The notes below the pieces were generated by a model. It made no database searches. It saw nothing but the letters and a program-made list of their open reading frames with translations, and was not told where the DNA came from. Below, in pieces: positions 54,213 through 62,811 of a stretch of DNA of 64,000 nt. The translations under genes and the position numbers were made by a program. Numbering within the stretch: the stretch's first letter is position 1; the number at the start of each line of letters is the position of its first letter. The stretch spans positions 2,872,501 to 2,936,500 of the forward strand of contig NZ_CP061204.1 of assembly GCF_014621775.1 (NCBI RefSeq). The letters run 5' to 3'. Source of the stretch: Stenotrophomonas sp. 169. GTDB taxonomy: Bacteria > Pseudomonadota > Gammaproteobacteria > Xanthomonadales > Xanthomonadaceae.

Positions 54213-54753
54213 CAGCAACAGCAACAGCAACAGCAACGGCTGCAGGGCCGTGGGTGGGTGGAGCGGGGTGAGTTGGCGGGGGACGGCAAGAGCCGCATCC
54301 CTGCGGGCCTCGTTTCGCGCCATCCATGGCGCTCAACGCCCCCGCCAACCCACCCCGCCCCACCTTCGACAGGTCCATGGTGGCCATGGGACCTGCGGGC
54401 ATCGGTAGCGCCGACCCATGGTCGGCGAGCGCAGCGGGCTGTTGGCGGGAACATTCCGCCGACCATGGGTCGGCGCTACCGCAGATCTCGTTGAAACGTC
54501 TGGTGGAGGGAGCCCCTGAGTCAGGGGCGGCCGCGAAGCGGCGGGGTATGGGTGCTGGTGAGACGGGGCCCACGGTTTGCGAAGCAAAGCGTGGGAGCGG
54601 CAGCGCGAATGCGATGACGTGGACCCCGCCATGGATGGCGCGAAACGAGGCCCGCATGGATGCGGTTTTTGCCGTCCCCCGCACAGCCCCACCGCCCGGC
54701 CCATTCTCCTGCTGCGGCTGTCGAGCCACCCGCGAGGGGGTCCTGCCCGTTCG
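54213..54753 (-). repeat. Composite repeat cassette, copy B (inverted)
   Basis: Read on the minus strand this matches copy A (17868-18468). It has the same order: GACCCCCTCGCG start, first arm (54627-54682), the GCCCCTGA/TCAGGGGC palindrome, SMAG minus copy (54457-54479) and plus copy (54405-54427), second arm (54276-54332), and a terminal hexanucleotide array, here four CAGCAA units (54213-54236; TGTTGC in the opposite sense) instead of GCTGTA. Non-coding. It fills the gap between the NPP and pirin genes. Confidence 0.82.
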
Positions 54754-54847
54754 CACCGCGCAACAGCCTGTTGCCCATTCGGGGGATCCCCCGCCCCACA
54801 TCGCATGCGATCCTGCGCCCCTGTCCTTGCCAGCGAGAACGCCCGTC

Positions 54848-55708
54848 ATGACCACCATCATCGCCCCGCGCGTGCACGACATCGGCGGGCTGGAAGTCCG
54901 CCGCGCCGTACCCACCATGCAGGCGCGCAGTGTCGGACCCTTCGTGTTCATCGATCAGATGGGCCCGGCCGTGCTTGATCCCGGCACCGGCATCGACGTG
55001 CGCCCGCATCCCCACATCGGACTGGCCACTGTGACCTTCCTCTGGTCCGGTGCCATCGGCCACCGGGACAGCCTAGGCTCGGACCAGGTGATCCGTCCTG
55101 GCGATGTGAACTGGATGACCGCCGGCCGCGGCATTTCCCACTCCGAACGCACGCCGCCGCCGGAGCGCGAACACGGCCATCCGCTGCATGGCATGCAGAC
55201 CTGGATCGCGCTGCCGAAGGGTTTCGAGGAAGTGGAGCCGGCCTTCCACCACCACGCCGCCGCGACGCTGCCCCAGCAACACCGCAATGGCGCGTGGCTT
55301 CGGGTGATCGCAGGCCGAGCCTACGGTGAGGAATCGCCGGTGAAGGTATTCGCCGATACCCTCAACGTCGCCATCGATCTGCAGCCGGATGCGGAGATCG
55401 ATCTGGACACCGGTCACCGCGAGCGATCGCTCTACATCCTTGACGGCCAGGCGCAGTTGGATGGCGTGGACGTGCCTGCGCAGCACCTGATCCTGCCAGC
55501 TGACGGGGCGCGCGGACGCCTGCGCGCGAAAACGCCGGTCAAGGCCATGCTGATGGGCGGCGAGCCGCTGGACGGCCACCGCCATCTGTGGTGGAACTTT
55601 GTCTCCAGTTCGAAGGAGCGCATCGAGCAGGCCAAGCTCGATTGGGAAAACGGGCGCTTCGGCACCATTCCGGGCGACGATCAGGAGTTCATTCCCCTGC
55701 CCGCCTGA
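54848..55708 (+). CDS. Pirin-family protein
   Basis: 286 residues of the bicupin pirin family. The N-terminal cupin has RPHPHIGLATVTFL and the motif GDVNWMTAGRGISHSER with the metal-binding His residues; a second cupin and a C-terminal VKAMLMGGEPLDGHRHLWWN follow. Bacterial pirins may act as quercetin dioxygenase-like enzymes or regulators; activity here is unknown. The start is chosen at MTTIIAPRVHDIGGLEVRRA, where similarity begins. A second, different pirin lies 1.6 kb downstream on the other strand. Confidence 0.92.
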   Translation: MTTIIAPRVHDIGGLEVRRAVPTMQARSVGPFVFIDQMGPAVLDPGTGIDVRPHPHIGLATVTFLWSGAIGHRDSLGSDQVIRPGDVNWMTAGRGISHSERTPPPEREHGHPLHGMQTWIALPKGFEEVEPAFHHHAAATLPQQHRNGAWLRVIAGRAYGEESPVKVFADTLNVAIDLQPDAEIDLDTGHRERSLYILDGQAQLDGVDVPAQHLILPADGARGRLRAKTPVKAMLMGGEPLDGHRHLWWNFVSSSKERIEQAKLDWENGRFGTIPGDDQEFIPLPA

Positions 55709-55884
55709 TGGTTACCGATGTAACAGGGTTTGTGCGCTCGCTCACGTTCCGTTAAGGTCATCCCAACTCCCGCCAGCGTGGCTGGCAGGCAGGGTTGGCG
55801 TCCGGGGATGGGGGCCAGGTCGCAACGGCGACCGCGCCCGCCTGCCGCTGGCGGTGCCGTCGACTTGCTGCCTTGGGGATACCT

Positions 55885-56346
55885 ATGAACCGCCTGACTA
55901 CCGCCGCTCTGCTGTGCCTGATGTCGCTCGCCGTCAGTGCTTCAGCGCAGACCACGCCGCAGTGCCCGTCCTTGCCCACCAGCAGCAACCTGCAGTGGCA
56001 GGAACAGGCCACAGGGGATTTCCTGGTGTGTCGTGCCACCACAGGGGACGGCCGCGAGGTGCTGAGCCTGATGCTGACCGGCAATGATCCGGGGCTTCGC
56101 TTGCCGCGCGCACTGCGCCATGAAAAGGACAGCTTCGCCGGCGAAGAACTGTACTGGTACCAACCCGACCTGGGCGGGCAGGAGCCGCCGGGATTCGCTG
56201 ACCGGCGGGTGAGCGTGGTCAAGATCGATAAGAACCGCTACGCGCAGATGGCCCTGTATCCCAGCAACAGCGAAGAGCGGGCCAGCCTGCAGCAGATGAT
56301 CCGCGGCATGAACCTGACCCCGGCCGCCGTGGCAGACGGCCGCTGA
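55885..56346 (+). CDS. Secreted protein of unknown function
   Basis: 153 residues. A clear signal peptide (MNRLTTAALLCLMSLAVSAS, cleavage after AQT or nearby) precedes a compact domain with two Cys residues (QCPSLPTSSNLQW and LVCRATTG), which could form a disulphide. Internal features such as YWYQPDLGGQEPPGF are not recognised. The longer in-frame reading upstream lacks the signal peptide at its start and is rejected. Confidence 0.78.
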   Translation: MNRLTTAALLCLMSLAVSASAQTTPQCPSLPTSSNLQWQEQATGDFLVCRATTGDGREVLSLMLTGNDPGLRLPRALRHEKDSFAGEELYWYQPDLGGQEPPGFADRRVSVVKIDKNRYAQMALYPSNSEERASLQQMIRGMNLTPAAVADGR

Positions 56347-56365
56347 TCATGCAGGCCATGCCGGT

Positions 56366-56389
56366 GGGGCCGATGCAACGACCGGCCCC
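56366..56389. terminator. Hairpin between converging genes
   Basis: GGGGCCG (56366-56372) pairs with CGGCCCC (56383-56389) between the converging secreted-protein and pirin genes. No T run follows. Confidence 0.45.
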
Positions 56390-56402
56390 GCTTGCCGCAT
56401 GC

Positions 56403-57254
56403 TCAGAAACGACCTTCCTGGAAATCGACGAAGGCCTGCATCAGTTCCTGCCGCGTGTTCATCACGAACGGTCCATGGCGAGCGACCGGCTCGCGCAGCG
56501 GCCGGCCTGCGACCAGGATGAGGCGCGCATCGCGCGTGCCACCGACGAGGTGCAGCGCATCGCCGCCGCCCAGCACGGCCATCTCCTGGCTCGCCAGCGG
56601 ACGCGCATCTTCGCCGAGGCCGATCACCGCATCGCCTTCGAACACGTAGGCGAACGCGTGATGGCCTTCGGGCAGCCGGTAGTCCCACGTCGCCCCGGCC
56701 TCAAGGCCGATATCCAGGTAAACCGGGTCGGTTGCCGGCTGCACGATCGGGCCCGCCGTCCCGTCGACCTCTCCTGCGATGACCTTGACCCGCACGCCCG
56801 CGGCCGGCGTCAGCTGGGGAATCGCCTCCGGCGCGAACTCCTGGTATTTCGGCGCGGTCATCTTGTCCCGCGCTGGCAGGTTCACCCACAGCTGGAAACC
56901 GCGCATGCGCCCACTTTCCTGCTCGGGCATCTCCGAATGGACCAGACCGCGGCCGGCCGTCATCCACTGGACGCTGCCCGGCGTCAGCAGGCCCTCGTTG
57001 CCGTGGTTGTCCTTATGCCGCATGCGGCCATCCAGCATGTAGGTGACCGTTTCGAACCCCCGATGCGGGTGGCTGGGAAAGCCGGCGATGTAGTCCTCGG
57101 CCTTCTCCGTCCCGAACTCGTCCAGCAGCAGGAACGGATCGAGGTCCGGCAGCGAAGAGCCGCCGATGACACGGGTCAGGCGCACGCCCGCCCCGTCAGA
57201 CGTGGGCATGCCGCGGATCGTACGCAGAACGCGGACCGGTGCGTGGGTGCTCAT
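56403..57254 (-). CDS. Second pirin-family protein
   Basis: 283 residues, with the classical pirin layout: DPFLLLDEFG, GFPSHPHRGFETVTYML with the first metal-binding His pair, GSVQWMTAGRGLVHSEMP with the others, and a C-terminal RPLREPVARHGPFVMNT. It is closer to canonical pirins than the neighbour at 54848. GGAG stands seven bases before the ATG. The two pirins are unlikely to be a recent duplication, as their metal-site contexts and termini differ. Confidence 0.95.
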   Translation of the reverse strand: MSTHAPVRVLRTIRGMPTSDGAGVRLTRVIGGSSLPDLDPFLLLDEFGTEKAEDYIAGFPSHPHRGFETVTYMLDGRMRHKDNHGNEGLLTPGSVQWMTAGRGLVHSEMPEQESGRMRGFQLWVNLPARDKMTAPKYQEFAPEAIPQLTPAAGVRVKVIAGEVDGTAGPIVQPATDPVYLDIGLEAGATWDYRLPEGHHAFAYVFEGDAVIGLGEDARPLASQEMAVLGGGDALHLVGGTRDARLILVAGRPLREPVARHGPFVMNTRQELMQAFVDFQEGRF

Positions 57255-57525
57255 GGGAACTCCAGTGAATGACTACGACAAAGATGGGCGCTGTCGCGAT
57301 CAGGACCAAGCACGCCCCCCGCAACCCATTGTTCCAATGCTGGCGTGACACGCCTCGGTGTCCGCCGCCGACGGCACGTGACGTTGGACCGGGTGCGCCG
57401 AAATGGACCGCCGGGAGGCACTGGCGGGTTACGACCAAAGTACTAGCCCTGAAACACCCTGTCTGCATTGACCCTGCAAAGGCCAAAGCGGACCCTTACG
57501 ACGTACCTCCGGGAGAGTTCACCTC

Positions 57526-59607
57526 ATGAAAGGCTTCTCAAAGCTGGGCTGGGCACTGCTCGCATTGCTCGGCGCATTCTGTCTGGGCACCGTGGCGCTG
57601 CGCCGCGGTGAACCGATCAACGCCCTGTGGATCGTAGTGGCTGCGGTCTCCATCTACCTGATCGCCTACCGTTTCTACGGTCTGTTCGTCGCCAGCAAGG
57701 TGCTGCAGCTGGACCCGACGCGGGCCACGCCCGCCGTGCTGAACAACGATGGCCTGGACTACGTGCCGACCAACAAGCACGTGCTGTTCGGCCATCACTT
57801 CGCTGCCATTGCCGGTGCCGGTCCCCTGGTCGGCCCGGTGCTGGCCGCACAGATGGGCTACCTGCCCGGACTGCTGTGGCTGGTGGTCGGCGTGGTCCTG
57901 GCCGGCGCAGTGCAGGATTTCATGATCCTGGTGCTGTCCAGCCGCCGCAACGGCCGCTCGCTGGGTGACCTGGTGCGCGAAGAAATGGGGCCCGTTCCCG
58001 GCACCATCGCGCTGTTCGGTGCCTTCCTCATCATGATCATCATCCTCGCGGTGCTGGCGATGGTGGTGGTGAAGGCGCTGGCGGAAAGCCCGTGGGGCAT
58101 GTTCACGGTCATCGCCACGATGCCCATCGCGCTCTTCATGGGCGTGTACATGCGCTACATCCGCCCCGGCAAGATCGGTGAGATCTCGGTGGTCGGGTTG
58201 ATCCTGCTGCTCGGCTCGATCTGGTTCGGCGGTATCGTCGCCGCAGACCCGGTCTGGGGTCCCGCCTTCACCTTCACCGCCAAGCAGATCACCTGGATGC
58301 TGATCGGTTATGGCTTCGTGGCTTCGGTGCTGCCGGTCTGGCTGCTGCTGGCACCGCGCGACTACCTGTCCACGTTCCTCAAGATCGGCACCATCATCGC
58401 CTTGGCCGTCGGCATCCTGATCGTCATGCCCGAGCTGAAAATGCCGGCGCTGACCCAGTTCGCCGCCAGCGGCGACGGTCCGGTATGGAAGGGCGGGATG
58501 TTCCCGTTCCTGTTCATCACCATCGCCTGCGGTGCGGTCTCCGGCTTCCATGCGCTGATCGCGTCGGGCACCACGCCCAAGCTGCTGGCCAACGAATCGC
58601 ATGCGCGCTACATCGGTTACGGCGGCATGCTGATGGAATCGTTCGTTGCCGTGATGGCGCTGGTCGCCGCCTCGATCATCGAGCCGGGCATCTACTTCGC
58701 CATGAACAGTCCCGCCTCGGTGATCGGTGCCGATGCGGTTTCCGCCGCGCACTACATCACTACCAACTGGGGCTTCACCATCACCCCGGAGCAGCTGGAA
58801 GCCACGGCCGTTGCCATCGGCGAGCCGACCATCCTGCATCGCGCCGGTGGTGCACCGACACTGGCGGTCGGCATCGCGATGATCCTGCACGAAGCGATCC
58901 CGAGCGCCGGCGACGCGATGATGGCGTTCTGGTACCACTTCGCCATTCTGTTCGAAGCACTGTTCATCCTGACCGCGGTCGATGCAGGTACCCGCGCCGG
59001 TCGCTTCATGCTGCAGGATCTGCTGGGCAACTTCATCCCGGCGCTGAAGAAGACCGAATCCTGGTCCGCCAACATCCTGGCGACGGCCGGCTGTGTCGCA
59101 CTGTGGGGCTACCTGCTCTACTCCGGCGTGGTCGATCCCTTCGGTGGCATCCAGACCCTGTGGCCGCTGTTCGGCATCTCCAACCAGATGCTGGCCGGCA
59201 TCGCGTTGATGCTCGGCACCGTGGTGCTGTTCAAGATGAAGCGTGACCGCTACGCCTGGGTCACTGCTGTGCCGGCGGTATGGCTGTTGATCTGCACCAC
59301 GTATGCGGGGCTGATCAAGATCTTCGACAGCAACCCGGCGCAGGGCTTCCTGGCACAGGCACACAAGTACCAGGACGCCATCGCCAGCGGCACCATCACC
59401 GCACCGGCCAAGACCGTCGGCCAGATGCAGCAGATCGTGGTCAATGCGTACGTCAATACGAGCCTGACGGTGCTGTTCCTGCTGGTGGTCTTCTCGATCC
59501 TGTTCTACGCGCTGAAGACCATCTTCATCGCACGCCGCACCCCGCAACGTACCGATCGCGAGACCGAGTACGTGAAGCTGCTGCCGCACCAGATGGCGGA
59601 CCTGTAA
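57526..59607 (+). CDS. cstA: Carbon-starvation peptide/pyruvate transporter CstA
   Basis: 693 residues with about 16-18 membrane helices. CstA/BtsT-family motifs include [35 protein letters not shown] and the conserved [20 protein letters not shown]. The family imports peptides or pyruvate under carbon starvation. GGGAGAG precedes the start. It overlaps the ybdD-like gene by one base (TAATG), the normal cstA-ybdD arrangement. The 270 bp upstream contain no clear promoter consensus or sigma-54 site. Confidence 0.95.
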   Translation: MKGFSKLGWALLALLGAFCLGTVALRRGEPINALWIVVAAVSIYLIAYRFYGLFVASKVLQLDPTRATPAVLNNDGLDYVPTNKHVLFGHHFAAIAGAGPLVGPVLAAQMGYLPGLLWLVVGVVLAGAVQDFMILVLSSRRNGRSLGDLVREEMGPVPGTIALFGAFLIMIIILAVLAMVVVKALAESPWGMFTVIATMPIALFMGVYMRYIRPGKIGEISVVGLILLLGSIWFGGIVAADPVWGPAFTFTAKQITWMLIGYGFVASVLPVWLLLAPRDYLSTFLKIGTIIALAVGILIVMPELKMPALTQFAASGDGPVWKGGMFPFLFITIACGAVSGFHALIASGTTPKLLANESHARYIGYGGMLMESFVAVMALVAASIIEPGIYFAMNSPASVIGADAVSAAHYITTNWGFTITPEQLEATAVAIGEPTILHRAGGAPTLAVGIAMILHEAIPSAGDAMMAFWYHFAILFEALFILTAVDAGTRAGRFMLQDLLGNFIPALKKTESWSANILATAGCVALWGYLLYSGVVDPFGGIQTLWPLFGISNQMLAGIALMLGTVVLFKMKRDRYAWVTAVPAVWLLICTTYAGLIKIFDSNPAQGFLAQAHKYQDAIASGTITAPAKTVGQMQQIVVNAYVNTSLTVLFLLVVFSILFYALKTIFIARRTPQRTDRETEYVKLLPHQMADL

Positions 59608-59831
59608 TGAGTACACAACTGGTACCGGTCGGTCAGCACCAGGCCCACCGCCGTCTCTGGCGGCGGCTGGTGCAGACCGCGCGGCTGTGCTGCGGGATCC
59701 CGGATTACGACAACTACGTGCGGCACGTGCTGGAAAACCATCCGGACCGCACCCCGATGGACTACAAGACCTTCTTCCGCGAGCGACAGGAAGCGCGCTA
59801 CGGCGGGCGCAACGGAGGCCGTTGCTGCTGA
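59607..59831 (+). CDS. YbdD/YjiX-family small protein
   Basis: 74 residues with the family segment [20 protein letters not shown] followed by [20 protein letters not shown] and a Cys-containing basic end. Such proteins are nearly always encoded after cstA or btsT and may be needed for transporter function. The start overlaps the cstA stop. The N-terminal 15 residues are less conserved in appearance. Confidence 0.93.
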   Translation: MSTQLVPVGQHQAHRRLWRRLVQTARLCCGIPDYDNYVRHVLENHPDRTPMDYKTFFRERQEARYGGRNGGRCC

Positions 59832-59840
59832 GTGTTCGTC

Positions 59841-59871
59841 CAGGCGGCTGCGCGATGAGCGCAGCCGCCTG
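59841..59871. terminator. 13-bp perfect hairpin between converging genes
   Basis: CAGGCGGCTGCGC (59841-59853), loop GATGA, GCGCAGCCGCCTG (59859-59871). The stem is long and GC-rich and lies exactly between the two converging stop codons; no T run follows. Confidence 0.65.
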
Positions 59872-59878
59872 CCGTCGA

Positions 59879-61012
59879 TCACTTACCCAGGGTGATGGGC
59901 GTCAGGTCCACGGTCGCGTTGGCGCCAGCACCCGGCCGGCTTGTGTACGCCTGGCCACGTTGCAGCAGATAGAAACTGTCGACGTAGTCGTGCTCATCAA
60001 CGAACCAGGCGTCAGGCATTACCGTCAGCACCGCATCGGCGATCACGCTGACCAGACCTACGGACGGCTGGATCGGACCGATCGTGGCCCCGACCACCTT
60101 GATGAGTGCCGAGAGCATCGTCTTGTAGTTGGTTTCCCCATCTTCTTCGAACAGTTGCACGTTGGCCACGTCGTAACGGTAGTTTCCCCATAGAATCCAG
60201 GGCTGGCTGGGGTAGTAGTCCGTCTTGTCATGGTCCAGCCACGGCATTTCGAAGGTGCGCATCTCCGGCTTCTTCTCGTCCACCTGCAGCCCGGAAACGA
60301 TCGCGAATATCTCCGCATCCCCTTTGAGGTTCGGCTCCTGGTCAGCGGCGAGCCGGATGCGGTCAAGCCGGGTGATGTCCAGCGTATCGGCCTGGGCAAC
60401 CTGGGCGGGCAGCGTCTGCAGGCCCGCTGCTAGCAGTCCCTCGTTGACCACCTTCATTCCCTCCCGCAGCGCGGTGCGGGTGTCCACCTCCACCAGCAGC
60501 AGCGGGAACGCGGGACGCGCGTCGATGCCGATTTCCAGCATGCTGCCATCGGCGGCATACGTTCTTACCATCGTATCCAGGCGATCCTCGCCCGTCGGAA
60601 CCGCTGCCACCCGGTACGCTGACAGCGCAAAATCCTCCCGTTGGGTGCCTTCTGGCAGCAATACCCTGACCTGCAGGAGATCGGCACCCTGCTCCGGAAG
60701 GCCCTTCAGCGCGCGCAGGCTCCGATTCGCCCGCTGCAGACGGCTGGCCGCCATCGCATGCGCGCCGAGCTGCTCGACGACCTTCGACAAAGGTGCCGTC
60801 TCCCCGCCTTCTGCGGCGATCACAGCGAGCGCATCCGCGACGAAATCCTGATGCCGCACGAGGTCGCGCACCTCAAGGATGGCGTTGCCCAGGACCGACG
60901 CCACGGACGCACCGGGCTCCAGCGTCAGTGCGGTTCCGGCGTGGGCCGTGGATACGGCGGTGGACAGGGCAAGCGCCAACAGGCAGGTTCGAGTGAAGGA
61001 ATTACGATTCAT
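59879..61012 (-). CDS. Secreted DUF3103-like protein
   Basis: 377 residues with a signal peptide (MNRNSFTRTCLLALALSTAV, cleavage after AHA). The C-terminal part has the recognisable block GDAEIFAIVSGL, PWLDHDKTDYYPSQPWILWG, NYRYDVANVQLFEEDGETNY and DYVDSFYLLQRGQAYT, which I associate with DUF3103, known mainly from marine gammaproteobacteria; this is from memory. Function unknown. It is divergent from the PLC-like gene across a 440-bp gap. Confidence 0.7.
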   Translation of the reverse strand: MNRNSFTRTCLLALALSTAVSTAHAGTALTLEPGASVASVLGNAILEVRDLVRHQDFVADALAVIAAEGGETAPLSKVVEQLGAHAMAASRLQRANRSLRALKGLPEQGADLLQVRVLLPEGTQREDFALSAYRVAAVPTGEDRLDTMVRTYAADGSMLEIGIDARPAFPLLLVEVDTRTALREGMKVVNEGLLAAGLQTLPAQVAQADTLDITRLDRIRLAADQEPNLKGDAEIFAIVSGLQVDEKKPEMRTFEMPWLDHDKTDYYPSQPWILWGNYRYDVANVQLFEEDGETNYKTMLSALIKVVGATIGPIQPSVGLVSVIADAVLTVMPDAWFVDEHDYVDSFYLLQRGQAYTSRPGAGANATVDLTPITLGK

Positions 61013-61452
61013 CGTTTTTCTCTCTTCAAGGCGTACAGCAGCGCCCGCCCGGCGTTGTGTCAGGCTTCAAGCGCGCGGCCTTTTTACGACGTCGGCGGAC
61101 GTGATGAGTCAATGCGGGTCGCAGAAATGGCGGGGCGGGTGAAACTCTTACTTGTCTGTACGTTCCAGTGCTTGTCGGCCGGCCCGCCTGCACGTCGTCA
61201 CAGGGCAGTCTCCACGGATCGCTTTCACGCCTTGTCGGGTCCGGCACGATGTTCTTCAAGGATCCGTGCACGATCCCGCGCCGTGCGTGTCGGGCCGTGG
61301 CACGGCCGCATGAAAGGCGTCCAACGTCGCGTCATGGATGTGCTGAAAAAGACGTAATCCGCAACGTAGAGGCGGGTTATGGGACCCGCGTCGCCATCCC
61401 GCATTGTCGGTCGACAGATAGTCGGGCCTCATCCCAGCGGAGCATCCGCGCC
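61013..61452. other. Intergenic region of 440 bp without a recognised feature
   Basis: The gap between two divergent secreted-protein genes. I see no palindrome of the SMAG or GTAGAGCC class, no strong -10/-35 pair and no convincing small gene. Open frames here are high-GC artefacts and extend poorly into either neighbour. It should contain both promoters. Confidence 0.5.
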
Positions 61453-62721
61453 ATGAAGCACCCCGCACTGTGGTCGTCATTTCTGCTTTTTCACGCCCTT
61501 GCCGCGCACGCGGTGAGCCCGCGCCCTGCTGACATGATCGACCTCGACCGGCCGCTCGACCACTACCTCTGGATCACCACCCACAACGCAGCGAATCACG
61601 GAGGCCTGCTACCCAACCAGTCCTTCGACATAACCGAGCAGCTCCAGCGTGGCGTGCGGGGGCTGATGCTGGACATCCATGAGCGTGACGGGCGACTGTT
61701 TACCTGCCATGCGGACTGCACCTTTGGACGCAAGGCACCCCTGACGGAGGACATGGGGGCGGTGTCCCGCTATCTGGACACCCATCCGGACGCAGTCATC
61801 ACACTTCAGCTTGAAGATTACTATCGGCGTGGCGCAATGGACGCGTTCGTGCGCGACAACGCCGGCCTGTTCAAGCACAGCTTCAAGCCGGGCGATCCCC
61901 GCTGGACGGCGCTGCGTGGGCAGTGGCCTACCCTGCGCGAACTGATCGCGGCCGACCAGCGCCTGTTGGTTCTGACACAGCGGGCGGAGCTTTCAGGCGC
62001 GTATGCCGATGGGGCGATCACGTTCATGCACGACCAGGCAGTCACCGCAGAGAACTATTGGAGCCTGGGCGCCACGATCTTCACCCATGACACTACGTGC
62101 AGACCCCGCTGGAGTGGGATTCCCCTGGACGCAACCGACCAGCCACTGGGGCTGCCGCGCCTGTTCGTCATGAATCATTTCCACGGCGCGCCCTTTTCCT
62201 GGCATAGCGGTGTCGACAATCGCCTGGACACCGTCGTGCAGCGACTGGACACGGCCTGCCTCCCCGCCGCCAAACGCATGCCGAACTATCTGGCGATCGA
62301 TTTCATCGAGTGGGGCGACATGCTGGAGTTCGCCGAGACCTACAACAACGGCGGGCTGTTTGCCTTCGCGGACAACGGTGCAACGGGCGGACCGATATGC
62401 AGCTTCAGCACGGCGTTTGAACGGAACTGGTCGCTTGCATCCGCGCCGCGCATGGGCTGCGAGAACAACACGATACGCTCGCTCGTTTTCCGGGGTGCCC
62501 GCCAGGGCCAACGCGTGACGCTGCATGATGCGGCAGATGGCGATACCCAGCGCGCTTACACCGTCATCGACGTGCTGCAGGACATCGCCTGGAACCAGCC
62601 GCAGTCCGTAGAACGTCTGGACCTCGAGTTCGACTCGGCCTACCTGCGGGTAAGACCCTTCAAGGGAGGTCCCCTTGATGGAAGCGTCTCACACATCTCA
62701 GTGGAGCCAGCTGCCCGCTGA
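61453..62721 (+). CDS. Secreted phosphatidylinositol-specific phospholipase C-like phosphodiesterase
   Basis: 422 residues with a signal peptide (MKHPALWSSFLLFHALAAHA). The PLC X-domain pattern is WITTHNAANHGG (first catalytic His region), LQRGVRGLMLDIHERDGRLF (Arg, Asp) and TCHADCTFG (second His). The rest, such as LAIDFIEWGDMLEFAETYNNG, fits the second half of the barrel. This suggests a secreted PLC-like phosphodiesterase acting on host or environmental lipids, but some bacterial members have no known substrate. Codons are somewhat less GC-biased than in the operons on the left. Confidence 0.88.
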   Translation: MKHPALWSSFLLFHALAAHAVSPRPADMIDLDRPLDHYLWITTHNAANHGGLLPNQSFDITEQLQRGVRGLMLDIHERDGRLFTCHADCTFGRKAPLTEDMGAVSRYLDTHPDAVITLQLEDYYRRGAMDAFVRDNAGLFKHSFKPGDPRWTALRGQWPTLRELIAADQRLLVLTQRAELSGAYADGAITFMHDQAVTAENYWSLGATIFTHDTTCRPRWSGIPLDATDQPLGLPRLFVMNHFHGAPFSWHSGVDNRLDTVVQRLDTACLPAAKRMPNYLAIDFIEWGDMLEFAETYNNGGLFAFADNGATGGPICSFSTAFERNWSLASAPRMGCENNTIRSLVFRGARQGQRVTLHDAADGDTQRAYTVIDVLQDIAWNQPQSVERLDLEFDSAYLRVRPFKGGPLDGSVSHISVEPAAR

Positions 62722-62755
62722 GCAGGCCCCCTGCTCCCTGCGTGTGCCGCGTCAC

Positions 62756-62777
62756 GAGCCGGCGCAAAGGCCGGCTC
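62756..62777. terminator. Hairpin between converging genes
   Basis: GAGCCGGC (62756-62763), loop GCAAAG, GCCGGCTC (62770-62777), a perfect eight-pair stem between the PLC-like and DUF819 genes. No T run follows. Confidence 0.5.
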
Positions 62778-62811
62778 GCGCGCTGGACCTGCGGTTTTCT
62801 GACGGCCGGCA

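Noticed and set aside
54848..57254. Recent duplication of pirin genes
   Set aside because: The two pirins differ in both termini and in the metal-site context, so they are separate family members that happen to be close.
57269..57529. An 86-codon plus-strand frame that overlaps the cstA start by four bases
   Set aside because: The overlap looks operon-like, but there is no ribosome-binding site, no recognisable motif and no hydrophobic or domain pattern. It remains possible as a leader peptide but is not supported.
57538..59616. Minus-strand open frame of 692 codons opposite cstA
   Set aside because: Its composition (Gln, His, Arg and Asp repeats) is that of an antisense frame of a membrane-protein gene; cstA is certain.
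61168..61452. N-terminal extension of the PLC-like gene
   Set aside because: The added sequence is Arg/Ser-rich and would move the signal peptide away from the N-terminus.
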